Below, piece after piece: positions 33,126 to 42,358 of a stretch of DNA of 64,000 bases. A program made the position numbers and the translations under genes. Origin of the DNA: Microbacterium luteum (GTDB taxonomy: Bacteria > Actinomycetota > Actinomycetes > Actinomycetales > Microbacteriaceae); NCBI RefSeq assembly GCF_015277875.1, contig NZ_CP063814.1:3410001-3474000 (forward strand). Reading direction: 5' to 3'. The notes under the pieces were generated by a model, which saw only the letters and a list, made by a program, of their open reading frames with translations, ran no database searches and had not been told where the DNA came from. Every line of letters begins with the position of its first letter. Position 1 is the stretch's first letter.

Positions 33126-33956
33126 CTATGCCCGTCCGCGCTGGCGCGCGGCCTCGTAGAGAGCGATCGATGCCGCGTTGGCAGCGTTCAGCGAGCTGGC
33201 GGCGCCGCCGATGGGGATGCGTGCGACGACATCGCACGCATCGCGCCATCCCGCGCTGAGTCCGGCGTTCTCATTGCCGATCGCGAGCAGGACGGGGCCT
33301 GTCAGATCCACGTCGGCGATGTCGTCGGACCCGTTCTCGTCGGTTCCGACGATCGTGAGGGGGATGCCCGCAGCGCGTTGCTCCCGTACCCAGGTCACCA
33401 GTGGTTGATGAGATGGTTGTCGGATCACCGGCACCGCGAACAGCGACCCAGTGGAGGCGCGGACGGCTCTGGGGTCGTACGGATCTGCGCCGTGTCCGGT
33501 GACGATCAGGCCCGACCCGCCGAAGGCATCCAATGAACGGATGATCGTGCCGATGTTGCCGGGCAGGGAGGGGCGGTCGAATGCCATCCCGAGGAACGAC
33601 GGCCCCATAGGTATGCGAGACAGCTGATCGTCCGGCACGGCGGCTACGGCGATCAGCTCGGGGGAGCCGTCGTCTTGGTCGCTCAACTGATGCAGCAGCT
33701 GAGCCGCGACGGCTACCCGCTCGCCTCCTGATCCTTCGATAACCTGTGCACCCCACCGCGACAGCGGCCGATCCGCGTCATAGAGGACTGCGCGGATCGG
33801 CCAGCCCCGCTCGAGTGCGAGGCTGATGGGGCGCACACCCTGCACGATGAACTCGCCGGCCCGCTGGCGCTTGTTGCGGTTGTGGAGCAGAGCTTCCCAC
33901 TGTTGGAATCTTGCGTTCGGCCGGGAGACGCGCAGAGTTGGCTTACGCGCGTTCAA
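33126..33956 (-). CDS. aviRb: 23S rRNA 2'-O-methyltransferase AviRb homologue (SpoU/TrmH family)
   Basis: 276 residues from a TTG at 33956 that overlaps the GyrI stop by 14 bp; the open frame extends further up but has no better start. It has NARFQQWEALLHNRNKRQRAGEFIVQGVRPI at the substrate-binding N-domain (split here for description) and the SPOUT knot motifs DRPSLPGNIGTIIRS, LAIGNENAGLS and SSLNAANAASIALYE. These match AviRb, which 2'-O-methylates a 23S rRNA uridine and acts together with AviRa. Finding both adjacent is strong support. Confidence 0.9.
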   Translation of the reverse strand: MNARKPTLRVSRPNARFQQWEALLHNRNKRQRAGEFIVQGVRPISLALERGWPIRAVLYDADRPLSRWGAQVIEGSGGERVAVAAQLLHQLSDQDDGSPELIAVAAVPDDQLSRIPMGPSFLGMAFDRPSLPGNIGTIIRSLDAFGGSGLIVTGHGADPYDPRAVRASTGSLFAVPVIRQPSHQPLVTWVREQRAAGIPLTIVGTDENGSDDIADVDLTGPVLLAIGNENAGLSAGWRDACDVVARIPIGGAASSLNAANAASIALYEAARQRGRA

Positions 33957-34425
33957 CGGGAATCCAGACCTCGGCGGTTGCGGCGCGCTGCTCGCCTGGT
34001 CGGCGCTCAGTGACGATCGACGGCCCCGGACGCAGGCGCCACGGGTGTGACGGAAACCACTCGCTGACAATGTCCATCCAGGCCGACGCAAAAGGAGCGC
34101 CCGTGCGGAACACCGCCCATTTGCCGGCAGGAACCTCGATCACATCGAGGCGCTCAGGTGCGGGCGGAGCCGCATCGAGGGCGACACCGACCATGAACGT
34201 GAACCGACTGTTCACTGCGTAGTCGGCGTCGACCTCCGTACTCACCTGAAGCAGACCCGAGGGCTCCGAGCAGCCCAGTGCTCGGAGCCGCTCCACGTTC
34301 TCCGCAGACAGCGCCGTGATGTGTGCCTCGACATGAGGATTCCGGAATTCCGACACGACCGGGACGCACGCGGCGTAACCGATCAGGCGGAAGGCCGTCC
34401 GCTCGACGATACGGGCGTCTAACAT
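33943..34425 (-). CDS. Stand-alone GyrI-like small-molecule-binding protein
   Basis: 160 residues of a GyrI/effector-binding domain: RIVERTAFRLIGYAACVPV, then LDVIEVPAGKWAVFRTG and EWFPSHPWRLRPGPSIV. It is clearly paralogous to the C-terminal half of the divergent AraC regulator. GyrI-like domains bind drugs or other cationic or hydrophobic ligands. It is the first gene of the operon with the two rRNA methyltransferases, so it may sequester or sense the same antibiotic. Inference only. Confidence 0.85.
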   Translation of the reverse strand: MLDARIVERTAFRLIGYAACVPVVSEFRNPHVEAHITALSAENVERLRALGCSEPSGLLQVSTEVDADYAVNSRFTFMVGVALDAAPPAPERLDVIEVPAGKWAVFRTGAPFASAWMDIVSEWFPSHPWRLRPGPSIVTERRPGEQRAATAEVWIPVERA

Positions 34426-34672
34426 GCTTCCCTTCAGCTTGGACTCTCGTGGTGCGAGACGATTTCCAGGGTGTTCGTCACGCCGGGTCCAGCGCCCGAC
34501 AATTGGAGACCGATCAAGTCGGGTGAAGGCGCCCGGGACGCCTGATGGTGTGTGGTGTTGCGTGTCGTCGGACGTCGCCGGCCGTCACGAGCCGGCCCGC
34601 TCGGATCGGAGTCGCACGTTCGGACAAACCACTGCACCCCGGCAAGCAGAATTGGAATGAAGGGAGGCTTGT

Positions 34673-35551
34673 GTGATCAGTGAGCTCAACAGGCTCATCG
34701 AGGTCGTCGAAGCGGATCTGTCCGACGACCTCGACATCGGTGCGCTGGCTGCTTCCTTCGGCACCACGGAGTACCACTTGCGGCGGATGTTCGCATCGCT
34801 TGTCGGCATGCCGTTGTCCGAGTATGTGCGGCGTCGGCGGATGACGGTCGCCGCGGCCGACGTCATCGCGGGCGATCCGCTTCTCCAGGTTGCGGTTCGA
34901 TTTGGTTATGGCTCGGCCGAGGCATTCGGACGTGCGTTCCGGGCGGTCCACGGTGCGGCGCCTATCGAGGTGCGGACGAACGGCGGCCCGCTTCGGTCAC
35001 AGCCGCAACTCACGCTGCGACTGACTGTCCACGGCGCCACGTCGATGGACACGCGTATCGTGGATCGACCCGCGTTCCGGCTCGTCGGCCATGCTGCACG
35101 CGTTCCGCTCATCCACCGGAGCGCGAATCCTCACATCCAAGCGCACGTCGCTTCTCTGCCGGCGCACGAGCACGCGCGACTGACGGCGCTCGGCAACACG
35201 GATCCTCACGGACTGCTTCAGATAAGCGCAGATGTCGATTCCGACTACACCGAGGGAAGCACACTGACCTATCTGCACGGCGTTGCCCGGGACGCCGCGA
35301 CGACCACGCCGGAAGGACTCGACGTGATCGAGGTTCCTGCCGGCACGTGGGCTGTGTTCCGGGCATCTGGACCATATCCCGCGGCTCTGCAGGAGACGTA
35401 TGCGGCATCGGCATCCGAGTGGTTTCCGTCGAACCCGTGGCTGCTGCGACCAGGCCCCTCGATCGTCGCGATCCTCGATCGCGCTGAAGACTTCCGTTCC
35501 GCGACGACGGAGTTGTGGCTGCCGATCGTCCGCCAGCGTGATGACGTGTAA
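34673..35551 (+). CDS. AraC family regulator with C-terminal GyrI-like domain
   Basis: 292 residues from GTG 34673 (AAGGGAGGC just upstream). The two AraC helix-turn-helices are at the N-terminus (DLDIGALAASFGTTEYHLRRMF and LLQVAVRFGYGSAEAFGRAFRAVHG), and a GyrI-like effector domain fills 125-290. This Rob/TipA-style layout senses small molecules. It is divergent from the GyrI-AviRb-AviRa operon across 247 bp that contains a GCCGGC-N8-GCCGGC hairpin at 34577-34596. It is the natural candidate inducer of the resistance genes. Confidence 0.9.
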   Translation: MISELNRLIEVVEADLSDDLDIGALAASFGTTEYHLRRMFASLVGMPLSEYVRRRRMTVAAADVIAGDPLLQVAVRFGYGSAEAFGRAFRAVHGAAPIEVRTNGGPLRSQPQLTLRLTVHGATSMDTRIVDRPAFRLVGHAARVPLIHRSANPHIQAHVASLPAHEHARLTALGNTDPHGLLQISADVDSDYTEGSTLTYLHGVARDAATTTPEGLDVIEVPAGTWAVFRASGPYPAALQETYAASASEWFPSNPWLLRPGPSIVAILDRAEDFRSATTELWLPIVRQRDDV

Positions 35552-35732
35552 CCGCGACACGACCATGACCTCGCTACCCGAGGGGCGCGACTTCATGCCA
35601 TCCCGATCTCGCGGACGAATGTCTACACGGTGTCCATCTGGGCGATTCGCTCGTCTTCGGCTGATCGCTCGTGTATTTCGGGATTACGCGGACGCGGTAC
35701 TGTGCGGAAGCAACGACTCTCGAAGGACGACG

Positions 35733-36344
35733 ATGAGCATTGCATTCCTGCTGACCACCCTCGTGGTGGTCGCCACCCCCGGCACCGGCGCCGTCTACTC
35801 GATCGCCGCTGGGCTCTCCCGCGGCGCAAAGGCTGGCATTATTGCGGCGTTCGGCTGCACCCTCGGGGTCATCCCTCACATGGTGGCCGCGATCACCGGA
35901 CTGGCCGCGATCCTGAATGCCTCCGCGATCGCGTTCCAGACGATCAAGTGGCTCGGTGTCGCCTATCTGCTTTACCTCGCCTGGCAGACATTCCGCGACA
36001 AGACGATGATCGACGGCGACGCGAACCCCGCCCCGGTTTCGTTCTGGCGGGTCATCCGTACCGCCGTGCTCATCAACCTGCTTAATCCGAAGCTGACCAT
36101 CTTTTTCTTCGCGTTCCTCCCTCAGTTCGTTCCCGCGGGCGAGGCGAAAGGCACGTGGCACATGATCTGGCTCAGCCTTGTGTTTATGGCGTTGACGTTC
36201 GTCGTGTTTGCGCTGTATGGGGTGTTCGCCGCGGGGATGCGCAACCAGGTCATCACGCGCCCGAAGGTCATGGCGTGGCTGCGTCGCACCTTCGCGGGCA
36301 CGTATGGGCTGCTCGCCGGCCGTCTCGCCCTCGAAACCCGCTGA
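35733..36344 (+). CDS. LysE family exporter (1)
   Basis: 203 residues from ATG 35733 (GAAGGACGACG before it). Six hydrophobic segments with the LysE signature VVVATPGTGAVYSIAAGLSRGAKAG near the start and INLLNPKLTIFFFAFLPQFV centrally. It is an inner-membrane amino acid or small-metabolite exporter. It lies downstream of the AraC-GyrI gene on the same strand, 181 bp apart. The substrate is unknown. Confidence 0.9.
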   Translation: MSIAFLLTTLVVVATPGTGAVYSIAAGLSRGAKAGIIAAFGCTLGVIPHMVAAITGLAAILNASAIAFQTIKWLGVAYLLYLAWQTFRDKTMIDGDANPAPVSFWRVIRTAVLINLLNPKLTIFFFAFLPQFVPAGEAKGTWHMIWLSLVFMALTFVVFALYGVFAAGMRNQVITRPKVMAWLRRTFAGTYGLLAGRLALETR

Positions 36345-36377
36345 TGCAGCTCAGTTCATGACTCGGCGCTGCGCGCT

Positions 36378-36827
36378 CATTTCCCTCAGCTCGCCGTCGC
36401 GACACTCACCCTCGATGGCGTGACCGACACGGCGGACGTCTCGGCGACCGCGGCACCATTCCGCGAGCGGGCCTCCATGCGCCTCTCCGAACGACCGGAG
36501 AGCGAGTTCCCCGAGATCGTCGCCTGGCGGCGCGCATTCAGTCAGATGGGACTCAAACCCACCCAGTACCGGTGCGCGTCGGAAGCGCTGCCACGCTGAT
36601 TCAAGAGCGACGGGGAATTGCCCTCGATCCACCCGCTCGTCGACCTGTGCAACGCCGTCTCACTCGCTTACGCGATTCCCATCGCCGTGTTCGACCTCGT
36701 CCACGAGGCGCCCCTGCCCGGTGGCAGCGGCACCTGGGCGGAGAAGGTTCTCGTGACCAGTGCCCACGTCGCGCGCGTGCCCGACGGCTTGGCGCCGGCG
36801 GCCGCTCACGCGGAGTCAAGTACGTGA
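36378..36827 (+). pseudogene. B3/B4-domain (PheRS beta-like editing) protein, broken
   Basis: One frame reads HFPQLAVATLTLDGV, EFPEIVAWRRAFSQMGLKPTQYR, ASEALPR, then TGA at 36597-36599, then FKSDGELPSIHPLVDLCNAVSLAYAIPIAVFDL. This is the tRNA-synthetase B3/B4 editing-like family. The internal stop (Arg to stop) and a missing C-terminus make it a pseudogene. The following 36828-37308 stretch shows nothing I can support. Confidence 0.82.
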
Positions 36828-37308
36828 TCGAGCTCTGACAGCGCCGGACGTGAACGCCGGGGTCCTCGCTGCGCCCACGAGTTGTTATCGATAGTTCAGG
36901 GCGCTCGTGCCCGTCATTGTGGCGCTCGTGGTGTCGGCCATTTGCTTCACGATCATCGTCGCGGGCTCCGGATATGAATCCGGCCACGATGAGTGGAATT
37001 GGCACGGGCCACGGCAGACTGCCTACGCGCGTTGTTCCATGCACTCGTGGTCGTCAACAACATCGGTGCGCTGAGCATCTGCTCCCGTTCGGAGGGGGTG
37101 AGGGGAGGATCGCCGATCGGTAGCCGACCTTGCATTCCAGTAACAGACGCTCTCGGTGCGGTCTGGGTTGCTTGGGCCAGCCGGAATCTTGCCGCGCTGC
37201 GCCAGCGAGTCGTTACGCTCGGCAACGCTCACTAACTGGTGCCGAGGTCCTTTCCGAGCTTGGCGTACAGCTCTATCACCGACCGGGGTGGATCTCGTAT
37301 CGGGTTCG

Positions 37309-38259
37309 CTACCCGCGGCGGGCTTGCTCAGGGGGCGAGCCGAGGATGACGACTCCGAGCGGCTCGGTGACATCGACTTCATCCCGGTAGCGCAGAAGCG
37401 CGTCGATGAACTCCTGCTGCGCGGGGGACGGAACGTAGGTAGACCGAGTGATGAGGAGTGCGCGGCGGTCGGCCCATTCCTCTGCCACCGGATGTATGGC
37501 AGCAGGCAGTGTGGGAGAGCGGCTGACGGTCCCATACGGGACGATCGCCGCGCCAGCCCCAGTGCTGGCGACGGCGTACACCGCGTTGAGGGTTGGCAAC
37601 CGCACGCGGTACGCCGGTGACACACCGAGGATGCGCGCCTGCTCGTCGATGAGTGTCTGAAGCGGGTTTGCCGCTGGCAACCCGATCAGCGGCCCCCGCA
37701 TCACCTCCTCGAAGGAAGGAGCCACGTCGTCTCCGCGGAACACCGAGCCACGAACGACGACAAGGGGATCCGCCCATAACTCACGAGCGATCAAACCGTC
37801 GCCCGTCGGTGGGAGGGAAACGATCCCGAGGTCAGCACCCCCCTCGCGGACCCGAGACGCGACCTCGACGCTGCTTGTCTCGACCACCGCGATCCGCATC
37901 GTAGGGAATCGTGCGAGAGTCGCGGCCAGGAACTCGGTCAAGGTATCGACGGCTGATGTGTTGCTGGCGAGCCGGATCTCGTGGGCAGAGTCCCCGCGCA
38001 GCCCGTCCATCGCCTGCCGCAGTTCATCAGCACGTTCGAGAAGGGCACGGGCATGTATCGCCAGGGTCGTGCCGGCCGTGGTCGGCACGATCCCACCTCG
38101 TCGACGCGACAACAGCTCGACTCGCTCTTGCCGTTCCAGTAGAGCGATCCGGCTGCTGGCCGACGACAGCGAGACCCCCACGGCGCGGGCGCCCGCCGTG
38201 ATCGAGCCGGCGTCGATGATCGCGACGAACAGCTCCAGATCCCGCAAGTTGGGCGCCAC
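37309..38259 (-). CDS. LysR family regulator, divergent from TauE/SafE exporter
   Basis: 316 residues with the LysR helix-turn-helix (LRDLELFVAIIDAGSITAGARAVGVSLSSASSRIALLE read in residues 5-42) and a full effector domain ending in AGAAIVPYGTV. It faces the TauE/SafE exporter gene across about 120 bp, the usual arrangement for a LysR regulator and its target. The effector is unknown. Confidence 0.91.
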   Translation of the reverse strand: MAPNLRDLELFVAIIDAGSITAGARAVGVSLSSASSRIALLERQERVELLSRRRGGIVPTTAGTTLAIHARALLERADELRQAMDGLRGDSAHEIRLASNTSAVDTLTEFLAATLARFPTMRIAVVETSSVEVASRVREGGADLGIVSLPPTGDGLIARELWADPLVVVRGSVFRGDDVAPSFEEVMRGPLIGLPAANPLQTLIDEQARILGVSPAYRVRLPTLNAVYAVASTGAGAAIVPYGTVSRSPTLPAAIHPVAEEWADRRALLITRSTYVPSPAQQEFIDALLRYRDEVDVTEPLGVVILGSPPEQARRG

Positions 38260-38379
38260 GAACTAGCTTTCGGATTTCGCGTACATCCCTTCCGATTCTA
38301 TCAACCTGCGTCCAGCGCACTTTTGGAAGCCTTGAAGGCCTCCGGGACATCTTGTGACCCGGGCGAGGAGGAGGCCAAC

Positions 38380-39183
38380 GTGCTGATAGAAATCGCGCCG
38401 CTTCTGCGAGGAGCGGCGGTCGTCGGCGCAGGCTTCCTTGCAGGAGGTCTGAACGTCGTCGTAGGCGCGGGGACACTGGCGTCCTTCCCCATCCTCGTTC
38501 TGCTGGGGTTTCCGCCGTTGACGGCGACGATGGCGAACACGGTCGGCATCGTGCCCGGCAGCCTGTCGGGGGTATTCGTCTACCGACGCGAGCTGCGCGC
38601 ACACTACCGCGTTACTCGCCTACTGCTTCCCTCATCCAGCGCCGGCGGCGTCACCGGCGCGCTCCTCCTCCTGCACTTGTCCGCCGACATCTTCGCTGCC
38701 GTCATCCCTTGGCTGATTGGTATCGGTACGCTTCTGGTACTCAGCGGACCCGCCATCAAGAACCGCATCGGCCGCGTGGCGGCAACCGACGACGTCGACG
38801 CGACGCCATTCCCTCGCCGAGGTTCGAAAGTCGCCTCCGTGGTCGGCGCGTTCCTGCTCGGAGTTTATGGTGGCTACTTCAGTGCAGCGCAGGGGATCCT
38901 CCTCGTCGCCCTGCTCGGGATCACGACGACGTTGCTGATGCAAGAACTCAACGCCGTGAAGAACGCCAGCGTCGCCGCGGTCAACATCATCGCCGCCACG
39001 GTCTTCATCTTCGTCTCACCAGAACTGATCTCGTGGCCCATCGTCGCCCTCGTTGCTCTCGGCTCGATCCTGGGAGGATTGGTCGGCGGCAGGTTCGCAA
39101 GACGACTCCCCGCAGGCCTGTTCCGCGGGTTCGTCGTCATCGTCGGCATCACCACCGTCACGGCAACGGTCTTAAGCCATTGA
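38380..39183 (+). CDS. Sulfite exporter TauE/SafE family protein
   Basis: 267 residues from GTG 38380 (GAGGAGG 7 bp before). The frame is open from 38323 but the ribosome site supports the later start. About eight membrane segments and the family repeats GAGFLAGGLNVVVGAGTLASFPIL and GVYGGYFSAAQGILLVALLG. It exports sulfur-containing or organic anions. Control by the divergent LysR gene is likely. Confidence 0.9.
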   Translation: MLIEIAPLLRGAAVVGAGFLAGGLNVVVGAGTLASFPILVLLGFPPLTATMANTVGIVPGSLSGVFVYRRELRAHYRVTRLLLPSSSAGGVTGALLLLHLSADIFAAVIPWLIGIGTLLVLSGPAIKNRIGRVAATDDVDATPFPRRGSKVASVVGAFLLGVYGGYFSAAQGILLVALLGITTTLLMQELNAVKNASVAAVNIIAATVFIFVSPELISWPIVALVALGSILGGLVGGRFARRLPAGLFRGFVVIVGITTVTATVLSH

Positions 39184-39484
39184 CCACCCTCGGTCGGCAG
39201 GAACGGTCGAGCCAGATGTCAGCGCCGGAATCACCCCGGCACGCGACGATCGATCTGCCCGTCCGGGCCCCGGGCGTAGGCCGAACTCGTTGACGTGGAA
39301 CCGGTTCACGGAGTTGCTCGCTCAGTGCAGCCGCTGGCGGCCGCCGCCCGCGAGGTCGGCGCGATGCGGACGGCCGCGTACCCCCGGCGCGATGGCACCG
39401 CGGTGCGGCGCAAGGATAGCGCGGTGAAGGTCGTGCCACAGCCCTGGCCCGCTTTCGCTTCTCCCCATCTCCTCGAGGCTTCTT

Positions 39485-39612
39485 TTCGAAGAGGAGCGCG
39501 TTCTGATCGCGATCTCGCGAGCCGAGGTGCGCGGCCAACGGAGATCGCCGCGCTGCATGACCGATCTCCGTCCACAACCAGCCGGGAGTTGCGTCGCAGC
39601 GCGCACGGTCGC
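39485..39612 (+). pseudogene. IS30-like transposase N-terminal remnant
   Basis: Read across one frameshift: FEEERVLIAISRAE in one frame, then EIAALHDRSPSTTSRELRRS in another. This is the IS30 helix-turn-helix region. No other part of the element is present. The rest of 39184-39654 shows no gene I can support. Confidence 0.6.
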
Positions 39613-39654
39613 ACGAGAGGCGCGTGACTCCTCCGTCCGTCGCCTCTGCAGCAG

Positions 39655-40301
39655 TCAGCGGATCGCATCGAGCGCTGCGATGATGTCCCGCGGTTCCGCA
39701 CGTCTGGTGTGGTCGCTGTCCACGAACGACCACGATATAGACCCGCTCTGCCTGATCACATAGGTCGCGGGGATCACAAGCGTTCGACCATCGCCACCGT
39801 TTCGACGGATGAGATCGTGACCTCGTCGCTCGTAGAGCGCAGCCAGCTCCGTAGGAATGACGAAGGACAGGCCGTAGCTTTGGGAGACAGTGGCCCCCAC
39901 GTCGCTCAGAACGTCAAAGTGAGGCTGTGTTTCTCAGCGGTCGACAATGACTCGTCAGGCACCTGCGGCGAGATCGCAACGAGCCGCGCGTTGCGCGCCT
40001 TGAACTCCATGATGTTCGCTTGAAGCGCCCGCAGCTCGAGATTGCAATACGGGCACCAGCTGCCTCGGTAAAAGCTCAGCACCACGGGGCCATCCTCAAG
40101 CAGATCACTCAAGGTCACCGTTTCGCCAGTGGCGCTGGGGAGAGAAAACACCGGCGCCACATCTCCGACGGCCTTCGCGCGGTCTGCCGTACCGGCGTCG
40201 AAGAGCTCCGCAGCCGCACGATCCGTCGTCTCGTTCTCCTCGGAGGACCGGTTGGACCGCGCGTCCTCGTAGACACGCAGAAGCTCTTCCCGCAGGTTCA
40301 T
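39655..40301 (-). pseudogene. Peroxiredoxin (AhpC/TSA-like), one frameshift
   Basis: From ATG 40301, MNLREELLRVYEDAR leads into VAPVFSLPSATGETVTLSDLL and the active-site GSWCPYCNLELRAL. The frame breaks at about 39905 (SLTLTF then stop) and resumes as VLSDVGATVSQSYGLSFVIP through DIIAALDAIR at 39655. One lost base explains it. The full product would be about 215 residues, normal for this peroxiredoxin type. A sequencing error is possible, but neighbouring genes are also decayed. Confidence 0.82.
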
Positions 40302-40537
40302 CTCGCTCCCATTCTGCGGCCGTTGACATACACGCTCAGCTGTCCACGCCCTCGGCTTCTGATGTACGGGGTTGCCGTCGTCGGCGCTCGTGCGCACGTG
40401 GCACTCACGACGTGTGCCGCGAGAGCGATCAGTCGATGTCGCAACGAATCGGTTGAACGGATTCGTCCATTTCAGGTTACATCGGCGCTGCGATGGCTGG
40501 CGCGCTGGCCACACGCGCGCGACCACCTGCAGGTTGT

Positions 40538-41200
40538 CTACGCGCGGGCAGCCTGGGGAACTTCCCTGGCCAGCATGACGGCGACCGCGGCAAGAAGGCT
40601 GCCGGTGATGCGGCGCTGCCACTTGAGCCAGGACGGGCGGGTTCCGATGAATCCTGCGATCGTCCCGGCGGCCAGCACGATTGCTGCGTTGACGATCACG
40701 CTGACAGTGATCTGGACTGTGCCGAGCGTGAACCCCTGCGCAATCGGGTTGCCGTGCGATGTGTCGATGAACTGCGGGATGATCGCCAGGTACATCACCG
40801 CCGCCTTCGGATTCAGCAGGTTGGTAAACAGCCCCATCCGGAAGAGCTTCCCGTGCGTATCGCGGGTGAGCGGTCCGGGTTCGAACAGTCCTGTCCCTCC
40901 TGGGCGGAACGTCTTGAACGCGAGCCAGGCGAGGTACAGCACTCCTGCGGCCTTCAGACCGATGTAGAGCCACGGAACCACAACGAACACGACACTGAGC
41001 CCCAGGTTCGCCATCGTCATGTAGGTGAGGAATCCCACGCCCGTCCCCGCCAGCGAGACCAGACCTGCGATTCGCCCCTGAGCGATACTGCGCGACACGA
41101 GATAGATCATGTTCGGCCCAGGCGTGAGCACCATCACCAACGCCGCCAACCCCATCCCGCCGACCGCGGCCCACGGGAGTCCAGTACCCAGCACCGTCAT
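40538..41200 (-). CDS. LysE family exporter (2)
   Basis: 220 residues from ATG 41200 (GGAAGGAAC before it). The signature VMVLTPGPNMIYLVSRSIAQGR and KLFRMGLFTNLLNPKAAVMYLAIIPQF are typical of LysE/RhtB exporters with six membrane segments. It is the intact relative of the pseudogene at 23307-23710. It is divergent from a CGNR zinc-finger regulator 48 bp away, which probably controls it. Confidence 0.93.
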   Translation of the reverse strand: MTVLGTGLPWAAVGGMGLAALVMVLTPGPNMIYLVSRSIAQGRIAGLVSLAGTGVGFLTYMTMANLGLSVVFVVVPWLYIGLKAAGVLYLAWLAFKTFRPGGTGLFEPGPLTRDTHGKLFRMGLFTNLLNPKAAVMYLAIIPQFIDTSHGNPIAQGFTLGTVQITVSVIVNAAIVLAAGTIAGFIGTRPSWLKWQRRITGSLLAAVAVMLAREVPQAARA

Positions 41201-41248
41201 AGTCAGTTCCTTCCAACGATTCACGTTCCAGTGTGATGTAATGCCCTT

Positions 41249-41785
41249 ATGCATCTCAACCCTTACGGCGAGTACGCGGTCCTGCTCGCCGCGTCACTGG
41301 CAAACGACTGGCCCGAAGATCGAGCGGGCATTGTCGACCGTGCGGAGTCTTATGGGATGCAGACGCCGTTCGCGAATCCGCAAGCGGACGACTACACCGG
41401 TGTCCGCAGGGTAATCGACCGATGGCTCGAAGTCGTTGATGAACCTTTGCCGCAACGACGCGCCGACCTCCTCAACCAACACCTCGCAGAGGCGGCCGCC
41501 TACCCGCGCCTAACCGACCACCATGATGAAGGCTGGCACCTCCACTATCGAGACCAAGACCAAGCCCTGCCGCATGTGCTGGAGGCCGTCATCAGCGTCG
41601 GCACCGCACTCCACCTGACAACGCGGGGAATGCACCGCCTTCACCGATGCGACGCCGGCAAAGTCCCGGGTGACCCGTGCCACAACGTCGTGGTAGACGT
41701 CACGCGCAACGGCCGCCAGCGGTACTGCAGCGTCCGCTGCGCCAACCGCGCTGCAGTACGTCGGCACCGCGCGCGACACGCGTGA
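41249..41785 (+). CDS. CGNR zinc-finger (ABATE-domain) putative regulator
   Basis: 178 residues. The N-terminal part resembles the ABATE stress-response domain, and the C-terminus carries the CGNR zinc finger: HRCDAGKVPGDPCHNVVVDVT followed by RQRYCSVRCANRAAVRRHR, with cysteine pairs for zinc. Such proteins are thought to be transcription factors. It is divergent from the LysE exporter, so the exporter is a likely target. Confidence 0.85.
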   Translation: MHLNPYGEYAVLLAASLANDWPEDRAGIVDRAESYGMQTPFANPQADDYTGVRRVIDRWLEVVDEPLPQRRADLLNQHLAEAAAYPRLTDHHDEGWHLHYRDQDQALPHVLEAVISVGTALHLTTRGMHRLHRCDAGKVPGDPCHNVVVDVTRNGRQRYCSVRCANRAAVRRHRARHA

Positions 41786-42013
41786 ACATGGAGACCTGAC
41801 TACGCCCGGCCACCCACATCGCAATGAGCCTCATCGCCAGCAGCACCGGATCCCACACGCCGGTAGCGGCATCGTCGCCTCCCGCTGGCCCGCTCAGAAA
41901 CGGAACTACGCCTCTCGACCTCCTCGAGGAAGGCGCCGACGCCGGGGAAAGTACGGCACCAACGTCGCATGCCGTGGCTCCACGAGCGGGGCGGCAACGC
42001 GGCTGACTCGCCC

Positions 42014-42358
42014 TCACCGGAGTCGGTCGACGCCCAGGTTCCAGATGGTCACGTTCGGTTCCGCGCCGTCGTGGCGAGCGGCGTACTCATGGAGCGCGTC
42101 CGTGCGCACGTGCTCCGGGTCCTCGCCGTCCGCGAGTCGGCGGATGAGCGGAGCCATCCATTCCCATCCCTGATCGACGAGCCGACTGGACCACCGCGAC
42201 AGGAACCCGTCCGCCGTCCAGACTCCCGCGTGATCGTCGGGACCGTACCTCTCGCCGGTCGCGACGAGGCGCTCCTCGAACGCGACCCAGACGAACACGG
42301 AGCGGTAGGGCTGCGGCGTCCACCCAGCGAGCTCGGTGAACCGAACCGGGGACGTCAT
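42014..42358 (-). CDS. Hypothetical protein, 114 residues
   Basis: It starts at ATG 42358 (MTSPVRFTELAGWTPQ). The product contains FVWVAFEERLVATGERYG, WTADGFLSRWSSRLVDQGWEW and EPNVTIWNLGVD. The composition is protein-like but I recognise no family. It lies just after the S66 peptidase remnant on the same strand. The 41786-42013 gap before it on the left is empty. Confidence 0.6.
   Translation of the reverse strand: MTSPVRFTELAGWTPQPYRSVFVWVAFEERLVATGERYGPDDHAGVWTADGFLSRWSSRLVDQGWEWMAPLIRRLADGEDPEHVRTDALHEYAARHDGAEPNVTIWNLGVDRLR

Noticed and set aside
36828..37308. Possible 80-residue gene at 36993-37235
   Set aside because: It has no ribosome site, family or context, and lies in a decayed stretch; coding potential not convincing.
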